The notes beneath the pieces were generated by a model. It was not told the origin of the DNA. It did not search any database and was given only the letters and a program-made list of their open reading frames with translations. From positions 1-7,980 of the forward strand of contig JAAZLA010000049.1 in the NCBI GenBank assembly GCA_012799545.1: DNA of 7,980 nt, read 5' to 3'. Positions 1 through 6,335 of this stretch are shown piece after piece; position 1 is the stretch's first letter, and each line of letters opens with the position of its first letter. The stretch comes from Treponema sp. (lineage in GTDB: Bacteria > Spirochaetota > Spirochaetia > Treponematales > Treponemataceae). A program made the translations under genes and the position numbers.

Positions 1-486
1 ACCGAAAATCTTTTTGTTCGCATAAATGACAGCGAATACATAGACTTTATCGATGAAGGTATGATTAATCTAAGTGACGACCACGAAGACGGAGCATATC
101 AACTAGAAAGCTATCTCGTCGACCGCGTTGGGAATACTAGCCCCATCTTTTCACAGCTTATATACCTTGACAATACAGCACCTGAAGTAGAAATAGAAAT
201 AGACCCAAATGCAATTATCCTCAACGACAAAATATTTATTGACCCAACAACAGTACTTAGCTTTGTCGCTAACGATGAAGGCTCTGGTGTAAAAGATATC
301 TTTGTTTCCATAAATGGAGCTGAATTTGCAAGTGTGCAAAATGATTACATTGTACCAGAAATAGGTGAAAACACTATCCGATTTTATGCAGTCGATAACC
401 TCGGCAATAAAAGCGATGTAAAAGAAGTTTCATTCTCCAACGCTCTCAGTCTTCCTGAAACAGAATTGTACCTAGAAATTGAATAA
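1..486 (+). CDS. C-terminal part of an Ig-like / OmpL47-type repeat protein (5' end outside window)
   Basis: The reading frame is open from base 1 to the TAA at 484-486, giving about 161 residues. It has no start of its own, so this is the tail of a longer protein. Two copies of a beta-rich repeat are visible. The first contains GAYQLESYLVDRVGNTSP and then YLDNTAPEVEIEI. The second contains SFVANDEGSGVKDIFVSING and then IRFYAVDNLGNKSDVKEVSF. The signature D-x-x-GN-x-S closing a repeat and the linker 'DNTAPE' opening the next are typical of OmpL47-type and other Ig-like domains in exported or surface proteins of spirochaetes. These modules usually act in adhesion or structure, but nothing here shows a ligand. 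There is no C-terminal membrane anchor; the protein ends in an acidic tail (LPETELYLEIE). Its last codons overlap the start of the pyrophosphatase gene. The family is fairly sure; the function is unknown. Confidence 0.75.
   Translation, partial: TENLFVRINDSEYIDFIDEGMINLSDDHEDGAYQLESYLVDRVGNTSPIFSQLIYLDNTAPEVEIEIDPNAIILNDKIFIDPTTVLSFVANDEGSGVKDIFVSINGAEFASVQNDYIVPEIGENTIRFYAVDNLGNKSDVKEVSFSNALSLPETELYLEIE
473..486 (+). other. Overlapping stop and TTG start (translational coupling site)
   Basis: In the pyrophosphatase frame a TAG lies at 473-475, one AAA codon follows, and the TTG at 479-481 is the first possible start. The upstream gene stops at 484-486, so the two genes overlap by 8 bases. 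No clear Shine-Dalgarno sequence precedes the TTG. Ribosomes ending the upstream gene probably restart here. The start is fixed by the family: the N-terminus MNKKTYIIGHRNPDTDS fits the first strand and metal motif of family II pyrophosphatases, and no later start would keep them. Confidence 0.75.
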
Positions 487-2125
487 AAAAACCTATATAA
501 TCGGGCACCGAAACCCAGACACAGACTCTGTGGTTTCGGCAGCGAGTTATGCAGTTTTAAAAGAAGCGCTCGGCGGTAAAGATTTTTTTGCCGCACGAGC
601 TGGAAAAATGACTGCACAAAGCGAATATATTTTCAATCGCTTTAAAGTGCCTATACCAGAATATCTTTCAGATCTCCTTCCAAAGGTGGGCTTTTACATA
701 AATGAAGCCTACCAAACGGTACATGAAAACACGTCGCTTTGGAATGCGGTTGCAAAAATGGAAGAATGCAACTCAAAGGTGCTTTCTGTTATAGACTCTG
801 AGGGGCGTTATAAATCTTTTTTGCATTATAATGCCTTTGCGCAAAATGTCTTAAAAATTCTAAACCCTGAAAAGAAAACGTCAGTTACAACGAGTATTAA
901 ACTTATTTGCGATACGCTTGGCGCACAGCCCTTGCATACAAAAGATGAAAACCGCATATCTAACTCTGCCATCCTCATAGCCGCAAGCCAGTTCGACACT
1001 TTTTGTGAAAAATTCAATGAACATTTACCTGAAAATCTCATCGTTATTACAGGTGATAGAGCTGATATTCAGGAATATTGCATAGAACGAGGAGTAAAGG
1101 CGATTGTTCTTACTGCCGGCTCTGTTTTATCAAAACCCTTACAAACAAAGGCTGAAAAAAAAGATGTATGTGCGCTTATTAGCCCTTACGACACTTCCAG
1201 TACGGCAATGCTTATTGTCTACTCCACTCCCGTATCGGCTATTTCTGACACGGACATAAAACCTGTAAACAAAAACGATTTGGTCCGTAGCATTAAACCC
1301 ATTTTACAAAATTCGCCCAGTCGTTGTTTACCAGTTATTAACGATGAAAAAAAACTCATCGGGATTATTTCTGAAAGTGACTTGATTCAAGAAGCAAATA
1401 TCGAAGTTATAATGGTCGACCACAATGAGCTCAGCCAAGCGATCGAAGGCATTGAGCATTATAAAATCAAGGAAATTATCGACCATCATCGGCTTGGGAA
1501 TCTCAACACGCGTGATCCAATTACTTTTATAAACAAGCCTGTTGGTGCGACTTCAACGCTTATCGCAACGCTTTTTATGGAAAACAAGGTGCCCATGCCG
1601 AAACCTATCGCCTCCATCCTTTTGGCGGGGATTCTCGCTGATACGCTCATTTTACAATCGGCAACTACGACTGACACTGATCGTGATGTCGCTGAGTATC
1701 TTTCAAATATTACTGGCTTGGATATAGAAGAACTCGGTAGCGATATTATGAGAGCTTCAAGTCGCATTGGAAAACGCAGCGCGAATGATGTTATTCAACA
1801 AGATATGAAAGAATACACTGAAGGGGAACATAGCTTTACGGTAAGTCAAATCGAAGTGGACAATCCTGAAGAGATAATAGAGCGCAAGGAAGAATTTTTA
1901 TTTGCCCTTGAAACTGAAAAAAAAGCAAAAAAACTCCTTTTTTCAGCTCTCATGGTTACAGATGTTACAAAGCTTACGAGTTTCCTGCTCATATCGGGAG
2001 ATGCAATCTTTATTCAAAGTATAACTTTTCCAAAACAAGAGCAAGATATGTACGTTTTGAAGGACATTGTATCACGGAAAAAACAATTGATACCGCTTTT
2101 ATCTGAACAAGTGGAAAAATACTAG
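479..2125 (+). CDS. Manganese-dependent family II inorganic pyrophosphatase with CBS-DRTGG-CBS regulatory insert
   Basis: This cytoplasmic enzyme hydrolyses pyrophosphate to two phosphates and so drives biosynthetic reactions forward. The DHH catalytic half starts at residue 9 with GHRNPDTDS (metal ligands H10, D14, D16). It continues after the insert with VDHN (D314), DHH 335-337 (H336), GATST 356-360 and ADT (D388). The DHHA2 domain closes the protein and carries the substrate-binding SRKKQ at 532-536. Between about residues 66 and 305 lie a CBS motif (about 70-125), a DRTGG domain (about 136-215, with TGDR) and a second CBS motif (about 248-305). The spacing of the later ligands fits a classic short enzyme of about 309 residues plus an insert of about 239. 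From family knowledge, CBS motifs in such enzymes bind adenine nucleotides (AMP/ADP inhibit), and DRTGG-containing forms respond to diadenosine polyphosphates. No catalytic residue is missing. Translation starts at TTG and is probably coupled to the upstream gene. Confidence 0.95.
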   Translation: MNKKTYIIGHRNPDTDSVVSAASYAVLKEALGGKDFFAARAGKMTAQSEYIFNRFKVPIPEYLSDLLPKVGFYINEAYQTVHENTSLWNAVAKMEECNSKVLSVIDSEGRYKSFLHYNAFAQNVLKILNPEKKTSVTTSIKLICDTLGAQPLHTKDENRISNSAILIAASQFDTFCEKFNEHLPENLIVITGDRADIQEYCIERGVKAIVLTAGSVLSKPLQTKAEKKDVCALISPYDTSSTAMLIVYSTPVSAISDTDIKPVNKNDLVRSIKPILQNSPSRCLPVINDEKKLIGIISESDLIQEANIEVIMVDHNELSQAIEGIEHYKIKEIIDHHRLGNLNTRDPITFINKPVGATSTLIATLFMENKVPMPKPIASILLAGILADTLILQSATTTDTDRDVAEYLSNITGLDIEELGSDIMRASSRIGKRSANDVIQQDMKEYTEGEHSFTVSQIEVDNPEEIIERKEEFLFALETEKKAKKLLFSALMVTDVTKLTSFLLISGDAIFIQSITFPKQEQDMYVLKDIVSRKKQLIPLLSEQVEKY

Positions 2126-2141
2126 CAACACTTTTGCAAGC

Positions 2142-2169
2142 TTGACTCTTTTTTACTTTAGAGTAGACT
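2142..2169 (+). promoter_or_regulatory. Possible sigma70-like promoter for the MFS gene, implying an almost leaderless mRNA
   Basis: TTGACT (2142-2147) is followed after 16 bases by TAGACT (2164-2169), which matches the -10 consensus at 4 of 6 positions. Transcription would begin around 2175-2177, right at the ATG (2177). That would suit the lack of a Shine-Dalgarno sequence, but the -10 match is modest. Read-through from the pyrophosphatase gene is the alternative. Confidence 0.3.
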
Positions 2170-2176
2170 CAATACT

Positions 2177-3376
2177 ATGGCTACTCTCTTATTGATTATT
2201 ATCTACGTTTCGTTTATTAGTTTGGGTTTACCTGATGGTATGCTTGGTGCAGCTTGGCCGGTAATGCGTCTTGAATTTGCGGTTCCGCTCGGAAGTGCAG
2301 GCATTATTTCTATGATAATTTCACTCGGCACAGTTGTTTCATCTCTTTTTAGCGCAAAGTTAATAAAAAAATTCGGAACAGGAATGATATCTCTGGTATC
2401 TGTTTTTTTAACCGCCCTCGCCCTCCTTCTTTTTTCATTTGCACAAAGTCTCTATCCACTCTTTCTTTTTGCGATACCGCTTGGAATTGGTGCTGGTGCT
2501 ATAGACTCAGCATTGAACGAGTACGTTGCGGAGCATTACGAAGCAAGTCACATGAATTTTTTACATAGTTTTTGGGGGATTGGGGCCTTGAGTGGGCCTG
2601 TTATAATGAGCTTGTTTTTACAAAAAAACGGTTCGTGGAATTCTGCATACTTCCTCGTTGCAATTATCCAGTTTGCCTTGACGCTTGCCCTTTTTTTTGC
2701 ACTACCTCTCTGGAATCATAAAAGCCTTCAAAAAAAAGAGCAGCCAAATGCAGACATCTTCAAGGATGAGCCAAAGCAAAAAGAGCCTTTGAAAAAAGTC
2801 CTCACGCAAAGGGGAGTAAAAGGCGTCCTCGTATCTTTTATGCTTTACACGGGAATTGAAGCAACAATGGGCTTGTGGGGAGCAAGTTACTTAAAAGATT
2901 CTTTGTTTTTTAGCGCAGAACGCTCAGCATTGTGGACAAGTCTTTTTTATACCGGTATTATGGCAGGGCGTTTTATCTCTGGTTTTTTGGCGATGCGGCT
3001 TTCATCAAAAAAACTTTTAAAAATAGGCACATCTCTTATAAGCTTGGGCTCTCTCTTTCTGCTTCTCTCGCTCATTCAAAGCTTGCCGCACGAAATAGCG
3101 CTCATCGGTTTTATCTTGGTTGGGCTCGGTTGTGCTCCCGTCTTTCCTGGCATGCTCCACGAAACGCCTCGACGTTTTGGAAAGGAGCACGCGCAGTCCA
3201 TTATGGGCTTTCAAATGGCTGTCGCCTATACTTCGACAACAATCTTACCGCCTCTATTCGGGCTTATTGCAAGTTTTTTGGGAACCTGGCTCCTTCCCTT
3301 CACCATTGTCCTCTATGGTTTTGTGCTCTATATTCTCAACAAACGTTCTTTTCGTGTTTTCAATACGAGCGCTTAG
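2177..3376 (+). CDS. Major facilitator superfamily transporter, fucose/glucose-permease-like group
   Basis: The 399-residue protein is an inner-membrane secondary transporter with about 12 hydrophobic segments. They fall in two groups of six (roughly 3-178 and 213-388), separated by a charged cytoplasmic loop rich in K, E and Q (about 179-212). Motifs seen are GLPDGMLGAAWP in TM1, AIDSALNEYV (about 108-117), FLHSFWGIGALSGP, GIEATMGLWGASYL after the central loop, GRFISGF, and CAPVFPGMLHETPRRFG before TM11. This set resembles the YfkF/FucP-like MFS proteins of Firmicutes and spirochaetes, whose substrates are mostly untested. A sugar is possible but not shown. ATG 2177 is the only sensible start: an in-frame stop lies at 2159-2161 and the next Met (residue 22) would cut into TM1. 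No Shine-Dalgarno sequence is visible. The gene starts 51 bases after the pyrophosphatase and converges on the minus-strand block. Confidence 0.88.
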   Translation: MATLLLIIIYVSFISLGLPDGMLGAAWPVMRLEFAVPLGSAGIISMIISLGTVVSSLFSAKLIKKFGTGMISLVSVFLTALALLLFSFAQSLYPLFLFAIPLGIGAGAIDSALNEYVAEHYEASHMNFLHSFWGIGALSGPVIMSLFLQKNGSWNSAYFLVAIIQFALTLALFFALPLWNHKSLQKKEQPNADIFKDEPKQKEPLKKVLTQRGVKGVLVSFMLYTGIEATMGLWGASYLKDSLFFSAERSALWTSLFYTGIMAGRFISGFLAMRLSSKKLLKIGTSLISLGSLFLLLSLIQSLPHEIALIGFILVGLGCAPVFPGMLHETPRRFGKEHAQSIMGFQMAVAYTSTTILPPLFGLIASFLGTWLLPFTIVLYGFVLYILNKRSFRVFNTSA

Positions 3377-3378
3377 GT

Positions 3379-3395
3379 AGATAAAAATATTATCT
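3379..3395. other. Small AT-rich hairpin between two convergent genes
   Basis: AGATAA (3379-3384) and TTATCT (3390-3395) form a perfect 6-bp stem around a 5-base loop. It lies exactly between the MFS stop (3374-3376) and the end of the minus-strand peptidase gene, whose stop codon lies inside the stem. There is only one G:C pair and no U-run after it on either strand, so it is a poor intrinsic terminator. It is the only candidate for ending transcription from both sides. Confidence 0.25.
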
Positions 3396-3947
3396 TGTAA
3401 GACTTGAAACTAAAAGAGCACAGAGTGAACCAGATGCGAGAAAGGGTATAAAAGGAATTTGAATCTGCCGAAAGGTTTTTAACAAGCTTATTTCTTTTTG
3501 CCCTTCGTGTTTTGCCCGAATTTTTCGTAAAACAGCAAGGGAGAAAATCCAGCTAAGCGCAAAAAGACAGGAAATCGCGATGGCGGCATACCAACCAAGG
3601 TAGCCCAAGAAAGCTCCCATAGCTCCAGAAAACCACACGTCAGCGAGTCCGAGCTTTAGTTTAGATACAACACGAACAGCGTAAAACACAGCGAGTCCCA
3701 AGATAAGTCCCAGTGTCGGTGGATAAAGCGCAAATAAAAAAGCGGAAAATGACAAGCTGCCAGCTTCACTCTCGCCTCTCGATATCAAAAAAAGAAGAAG
3801 GGTCCCCAAAATACGTAAGCCATAGATACTGCCAATAAACGAAAAAGAAAGAAAGCGGGGGATTTTTTGATGTTTTATATCTATAAAAGAAAGTATCGCT
3901 GCAAAGATAAAAAAAACAATAATGAGCGTATAGGTAAAAACATCCAT
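3390..3947 (-). CDS. Prepilin-peptidase-like A24 family aspartic protease (short form, no methyltransferase domain)
   Basis: The 185-residue polytopic membrane protein has about six or seven hydrophobic segments. It carries both aspartates expected of type IV prepilin/preflagellin peptidases: D23 at the end of TM1 in FIDIKHQKIP, and D103 in KLKLGLADVWFSGAMGAFLG. The C-terminal PFIPFLASG (165-173) matches the conserved end of the family. These enzymes cut the leader peptide of type IV pilin-like or pseudopilin proteins at the cytoplasmic face of the inner membrane. The N-terminal cysteine/methyltransferase domain of full PilD proteins is absent, as in short TadV/FlaK-like forms. The usual GxGD motif reads GLAD (G100-D103), with Ala for the second Gly. 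An AGGAG seven bases before the ATG supports the start. The gene follows the ABC ATPase gene by 19 bases, so it probably shares its transcript, although no pilin gene is nearby. The family is well supported; activity and substrate are not known. Confidence 0.8.
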   Translation of the reverse strand: MDVFTYTLIIVFFIFAAILSFIDIKHQKIPRFLSFSFIGSIYGLRILGTLLLFLISRGESEAGSLSFSAFLFALYPPTLGLILGLAVFYAVRVVSKLKLGLADVWFSGAMGAFLGYLGWYAAIAISCLFALSWIFSLAVLRKIRAKHEGQKEISLLKTFRQIQIPFIPFLASGSLCALLVSSLTR

Positions 3948-3954
3948 ATAAGGT

Positions 3955-3959
3955 CTCCT
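3955..3959 (-). promoter_or_regulatory. Shine-Dalgarno sequence of the A24 peptidase gene
   Basis: On the minus strand AGGAG lies 7 bases before the ATG at 3947, within the longer purine run AAGAGGAG. It sits entirely in the 19-base gap after the ATPase stop, so the peptidase has its own good ribosome site and does not depend on coupling. Confidence 0.75.
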
Positions 3960-3966
3960 CTTTGCT

Positions 3967-4725
3967 TTATAAAACGCTTTTTATAAATTGCTTTGTTCTT
4001 TCGTGTTTTGGGTTTTTGAAAATCTCATCGGGCGATGCATCTTCTAGGACACGCCCCTCATACATAAATACCACACGATTTGCCACCTCACGTGCAAAAC
4101 CAAGCTCATGGGTAACCACAAGCATTGTCATGCCGTCAAGGGCGAGTTGTTTCATTACCCCAAGCACTTCCCCAACCAATTCTGGGTCCAGAGAGCTCGT
4201 TGGCTCATCAAAGAGCATAATTTTTGGCTCCATAGCCAAAGCACGAGCAATAGCAACTCGTTGTTGTTGCCCTCCAGAAAGTTTTGCCGGATACTCGTGC
4301 AGCTTGTCGCTTAAACCGACTCGCTCAAGCAAGGCCATCGCTTTTTCTTCTGCATACGAAAGGCTTTGTTTTTTTACATGTATGGGAGAAACCATAACGT
4401 TTTCTAAAACAGTTTTATGTGGAAAAAGATTAAAGCGCTGAAAAACCATACCAAGTTCCAAAAGACGCTCTGCCCTCTCTTTTGCAGGCATTTTCACCTT
4501 GTTTACGCCATGTTCTGCATCAAACATAAGCACATCTTCGATATACACTTGTCCCGATGTTATTTTTTCAAGCCGATTTAAACTGCGCAAATAGGTTGAT
4601 TTTCCTGCCCCAGAAGGTCCGACGATGCAAACAACTTCTTTTTGATCAACAGTCAAAGAAACATCGCGGAGAACCTCTAAATCGCAAAAATTTTTACATA
4701 CATTAATTGTTTTTATCATTGCCAT
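3967..4725 (-). CDS. Polar amino acid ABC transporter ATP-binding protein (GlnQ/HisP type)
   Basis: This 252-residue cytoplasmic ATPase powers the amino acid importer encoded by the two genes before it. All nucleotide-binding motifs are intact: Walker A GPSGAGKST (36-44), Q-loop Q96 in VFQRFNLFPHKT, signature LSGGQQQR (149-156), Walker B IMLFDE (169-174), D-loop SSLD (177-180) and switch His H206 in VVTHELGFA. The sequence QRFNLFPHKTVLENV and the length of about 250 residues are typical of the PAAT (GlnQ/HisP/TcyN) subfamily. The region between Walker A and the Q-loop holds the usual insert (EHGVNKVKMPAKERAERL). ATG 4725 is preceded by AGAGG with a seven-base gap; a second Met at codon 3 is possible but less well spaced. 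It lies 30 bases after the permease stop. Family evidence does not tell which amino acid is moved. Confidence 0.95.
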   Translation of the reverse strand: MAMIKTINVCKNFCDLEVLRDVSLTVDQKEVVCIVGPSGAGKSTYLRSLNRLEKITSGQVYIEDVLMFDAEHGVNKVKMPAKERAERLLELGMVFQRFNLFPHKTVLENVMVSPIHVKKQSLSYAEEKAMALLERVGLSDKLHEYPAKLSGGQQQRVAIARALAMEPKIMLFDEPTSSLDPELVGEVLGVMKQLALDGMTMLVVTHELGFAREVANRVVFMYEGRVLEDASPDEIFKNPKHERTKQFIKSVL

Positions 4726-4755
4726 AGTTTTTCCTCTTGTTTTTAGTATGAAGCT

Positions 4756-5415
4756 TTATTCGTAGACCGAGTATTTTTTTTCAAGTTTATTGAAAACGAG
4801 GGTAAAAATTCCCGTAATAATAAGATATAAAATCATCGCAGGAATATACACAAGGGCAGAACCTGTCGACGAAGAAATGCTACGGGTTATTTTTGTTATA
4901 TCGGATAGGGCAATAATCGAAACCAAAGATGCATCTTTCAAGACCATTATAAACTCATTGCCAACGGGTGGAATGAGACGGCGAAAAGACTGCGGAATAA
5001 TAATGAGCCGCATCGTTTGTCCATAAGTCATTCCTAGGGCACGAGCTGCCTCAAACTGCCCCTTGTCGATAGATTGAATTGCCGCACGTATAATTTCTGC
5101 ACAATAGGCTGCTGAGTTTAAGCCAAAAGCGATAAAGGCGGCAATAAATCGGTTGTTTATAGTGAGCCAGGGAGCAATTTGTGGAAGCCCATAATAGATA
5201 AAATACAACTGCATCAACAAGGGGGTACCACGGAAAAAGAAAACATAGGCGCTCGAAGCTCGGTTTAGGGCTTTATTTTTTGACATCTTTCCAAGTGCCA
5301 AAAACAAGCTACCGATTAAACCTGCTATAACTGAGAGCAAGGTGAGAGAAATAGTTACAACCGCGCCTTCTAAAAGTGGCGGTATCCAGTTAAGTATTGT
5401 CTGTAGTTTTTCCAT
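4756..5415 (-). CDS. Polar amino acid ABC transporter permease (HisM/GlnP type)
   Basis: The 219-residue integral membrane subunit has about five hydrophobic segments: about 13-42, 56-77, 89-109, a segment near 150-172, and 188-209. RGTPLLMQ (62-69) after the first cytoplasmic loop is a hallmark of the PAAT permeases. The EAA loop, which docks on the ATPase, is QFEAARALGMTYGQTMRLII (from residue 120), followed by PQSFRRLIPPVGNEFI. Length and layout are normal for the family. There is only one permease gene, so the channel is probably a homodimer, unlike the HisQ/HisM pair. ATG 5415 has AAGGG six bases upstream. That ribosome site begins only three bases beyond the foot of the hairpin at 5430-5450, so the hairpin may affect how often this gene is translated. 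Confidence 0.94.
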   Translation of the reverse strand: MEKLQTILNWIPPLLEGAVVTISLTLLSVIAGLIGSLFLALGKMSKNKALNRASSAYVFFFRGTPLLMQLYFIYYGLPQIAPWLTINNRFIAAFIAFGLNSAAYCAEIIRAAIQSIDKGQFEAARALGMTYGQTMRLIIIPQSFRRLIPPVGNEFIMVLKDASLVSIIALSDITKITRSISSSTGSALVYIPAMILYLIITGIFTLVFNKLEKKYSVYE

Positions 5416-5421
5416 GAGTAT

Positions 5422-5426
5422 CCCTT
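5422..5426 (-). promoter_or_regulatory. Shine-Dalgarno sequence of the permease gene, beside a hairpin
   Basis: Minus-strand AAGGG (in AGAAGGGA) lies six bases before the ATG at 5415. Three bases upstream of it is the base of a perfect 9-bp stem, close enough to touch an initiating ribosome. Confidence 0.65.
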
Positions 5427-5429
5427 CTG

Positions 5430-5450
5430 CCTGTATTTTTCAAATACAGG
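5430..5450 (-). other. Intercistronic stem-loop between the binding-protein and permease genes
   Basis: CCTGTATTT (5430-5438) and AAATACAGG (5442-5450) form a perfect 9-bp stem with a 3-base loop, in the 42-base gap after the binding-protein stop. In the minus-strand mRNA no U-run follows the stem, so it is not a typical terminator. A 3' barrier that protects the binding-protein message from exonuclease decay, as known between malE and malF, fits better. Only on the plus strand, where no gene needs it, is the stem followed by a T-run (TTTTTATTT). Confidence 0.7.
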
Positions 5451-5457
5451 TTTTTAT

Positions 5458-6276
5458 TTAGTTTGCGCGAGTCGCAGAAACAATATCTGAGCCAAAAATT
5501 TCTTTTGAAATCGCTTGTATCTTGCCTTCTGCAAAAAGTTTGTCTAAGGCGAGGTCTATTTTTTCTGTAAGAGCATCATTGCCTTTTTTAATACACACGC
5601 CAAAAAATTCATCTGCTTCTCCAAGCCAGACAATTTCATAGGGCGCATTTGCATCCGCGACATAGTCAACAGCAACAAGGCTATCGCAAACAATGGCATC
5701 AACTCGTCCGTTTTTCAAATCGTCAAAACAATTCATAACCTTGTCGTATTCAAACTCCTTGTAATTGACGCCTTTTTCAGCCTTTAGTTTTGTCATATAA
5801 ATATCTGAAGTCGTTTCTGCTTGATAGGCAACTCGTAAGCCGCCGAGTTCTTCGGGGTGTTTTGCAGTCACTTCTGTGTTTTTCAATAAAACGAGAGATT
5901 GCGCATTGCCAATATATGGCTTGGTAAAATTGAATTCTTTTAAGCGCTCATCTGTTATGGTTACCGCTGATATAACCACATCGTATTTATTGATTTTTAG
6001 ACCAGCGAAAATTCCGTCCCAGGCTGTATCCACATAGGCAACTTGCAAGCCCAATTCTTCGGCGATTGCCTTTCCGAGCTGTACATCAAAGCCGATGGGA
6101 GTTTTCCCGTCCGTGTCGAAATACTCAAATGGCGGATAGCCAATTTCCATGGCGATTTGCAAAACGCCCTCTTTAATAGTAAGCCCGTCAGACTTTGTAG
6201 TCTTAGCGCATGCAGTGAATGCAAAGGCTAGTACAACAAGTGCAATAATCGCAAAAATGCGTAGATTTTTTTTCAT
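5458..6276 (-). CDS. Polar amino acid ABC transporter substrate-binding lipoprotein (SBP_bac_3 family)
   Basis: The 272-residue lipoprotein catches an amino acid in the periplasm and hands it to the permease. The signal peptide (1-22) has a KKNLR basic start, a hydrophobic core and the lipobox FTAC, with C23 as the lipidated residue. The mature part shows SBP_bac_3 features in order: GYPPFEYFD (46-54), the signature GFDVQLGKAIAEELG (62-76), WDGIFAGLKINKYDVVIS (86-103) and AVTITDERLKEFNFTKPY. Within the last, R111 is the residue that normally holds the ligand carboxylate. RVDAIVCDSLVAVDYV comes later, from the hinge and second lobe. Length is usual. ATG 6276 has AAAGGA seven bases upstream. 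It is the first gene of the importer, directly behind the promoter at 6307-6335, with a predicted leader of about 24 bases. That is too short for a riboswitch or T-box. The specificity (polar, basic or cystine-like) cannot be read from the sequence. Confidence 0.94.
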   Translation of the reverse strand: MKKNLRIFAIIALVVLAFAFTACAKTTKSDGLTIKEGVLQIAMEIGYPPFEYFDTDGKTPIGFDVQLGKAIAEELGLQVAYVDTAWDGIFAGLKINKYDVVISAVTITDERLKEFNFTKPYIGNAQSLVLLKNTEVTAKHPEELGGLRVAYQAETTSDIYMTKLKAEKGVNYKEFEYDKVMNCFDDLKNGRVDAIVCDSLVAVDYVADANAPYEIVWLGEADEFFGVCIKKGNDALTEKIDLALDKLFAEGKIQAISKEIFGSDIVSATRAN

Positions 6277-6306
6277 GTTTTTTTCCTTTATCAGATATAT
6301 GCTACT

Positions 6307-6335
6307 ATATTAAAGCTTTCCTTTTAGTCTGTCAA
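6307..6335 (-). promoter_or_regulatory. Sigma70-type promoter of the amino acid importer operon
   Basis: On the minus strand a perfect -35 TTGACA (6335-6330) is followed after exactly 17 bases by TAATAT (6312-6307), which has 4 of 6 consensus positions including T1, A2 and T6. A better-looking TATAGT lies three bases further but would give a 20-base spacer. Initiation is expected near 6300, about 24 bases before the ATG at 6276. The site lies in the only sizeable gap of the minus-strand block. Confidence 0.75.

Noticed and set aside
451..483. LPETE near the C-terminus of the repeat protein, like a sortase LPXTG signal.
   Set aside because: The fifth residue is Glu, no hydrophobic segment or basic tail follows, and the likely host is a diderm spirochaete without such anchoring.
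2145..2164. Possible terminator after the pyrophosphatase (ACTCT ... AGAGT).
   Set aside because: The stem is only 5 bp with a 10-base loop, and no T-run follows the second arm.
2932..3384. Open frame of 150 codons overlapping the MFS gene in another frame.
   Set aside because: It is a shadow of the MFS coding sequence, rich in Cys, His and aromatic residues, without a ribosome site.
3962..4441. Open frame of 159 codons on the plus strand.
   Set aside because: It runs antisense to the ABC ATPase gene, whose motifs are all intact; its composition (Ser/Thr/Arg-rich) matches no recognisable protein.
5430..5460. Intrinsic terminator on the plus strand (hairpin plus TTTTTATTT).
   Set aside because: It has the right shape, but no plus-strand gene lies before it; the nearest ends about 2 kb away. 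The hairpin more likely serves the minus-strand mRNA.
6277..6306. Riboswitch or T-box leader ahead of the amino acid importer.
   Set aside because: The predicted leader is about 24 bases, too short for either, and no T-box motif is seen.
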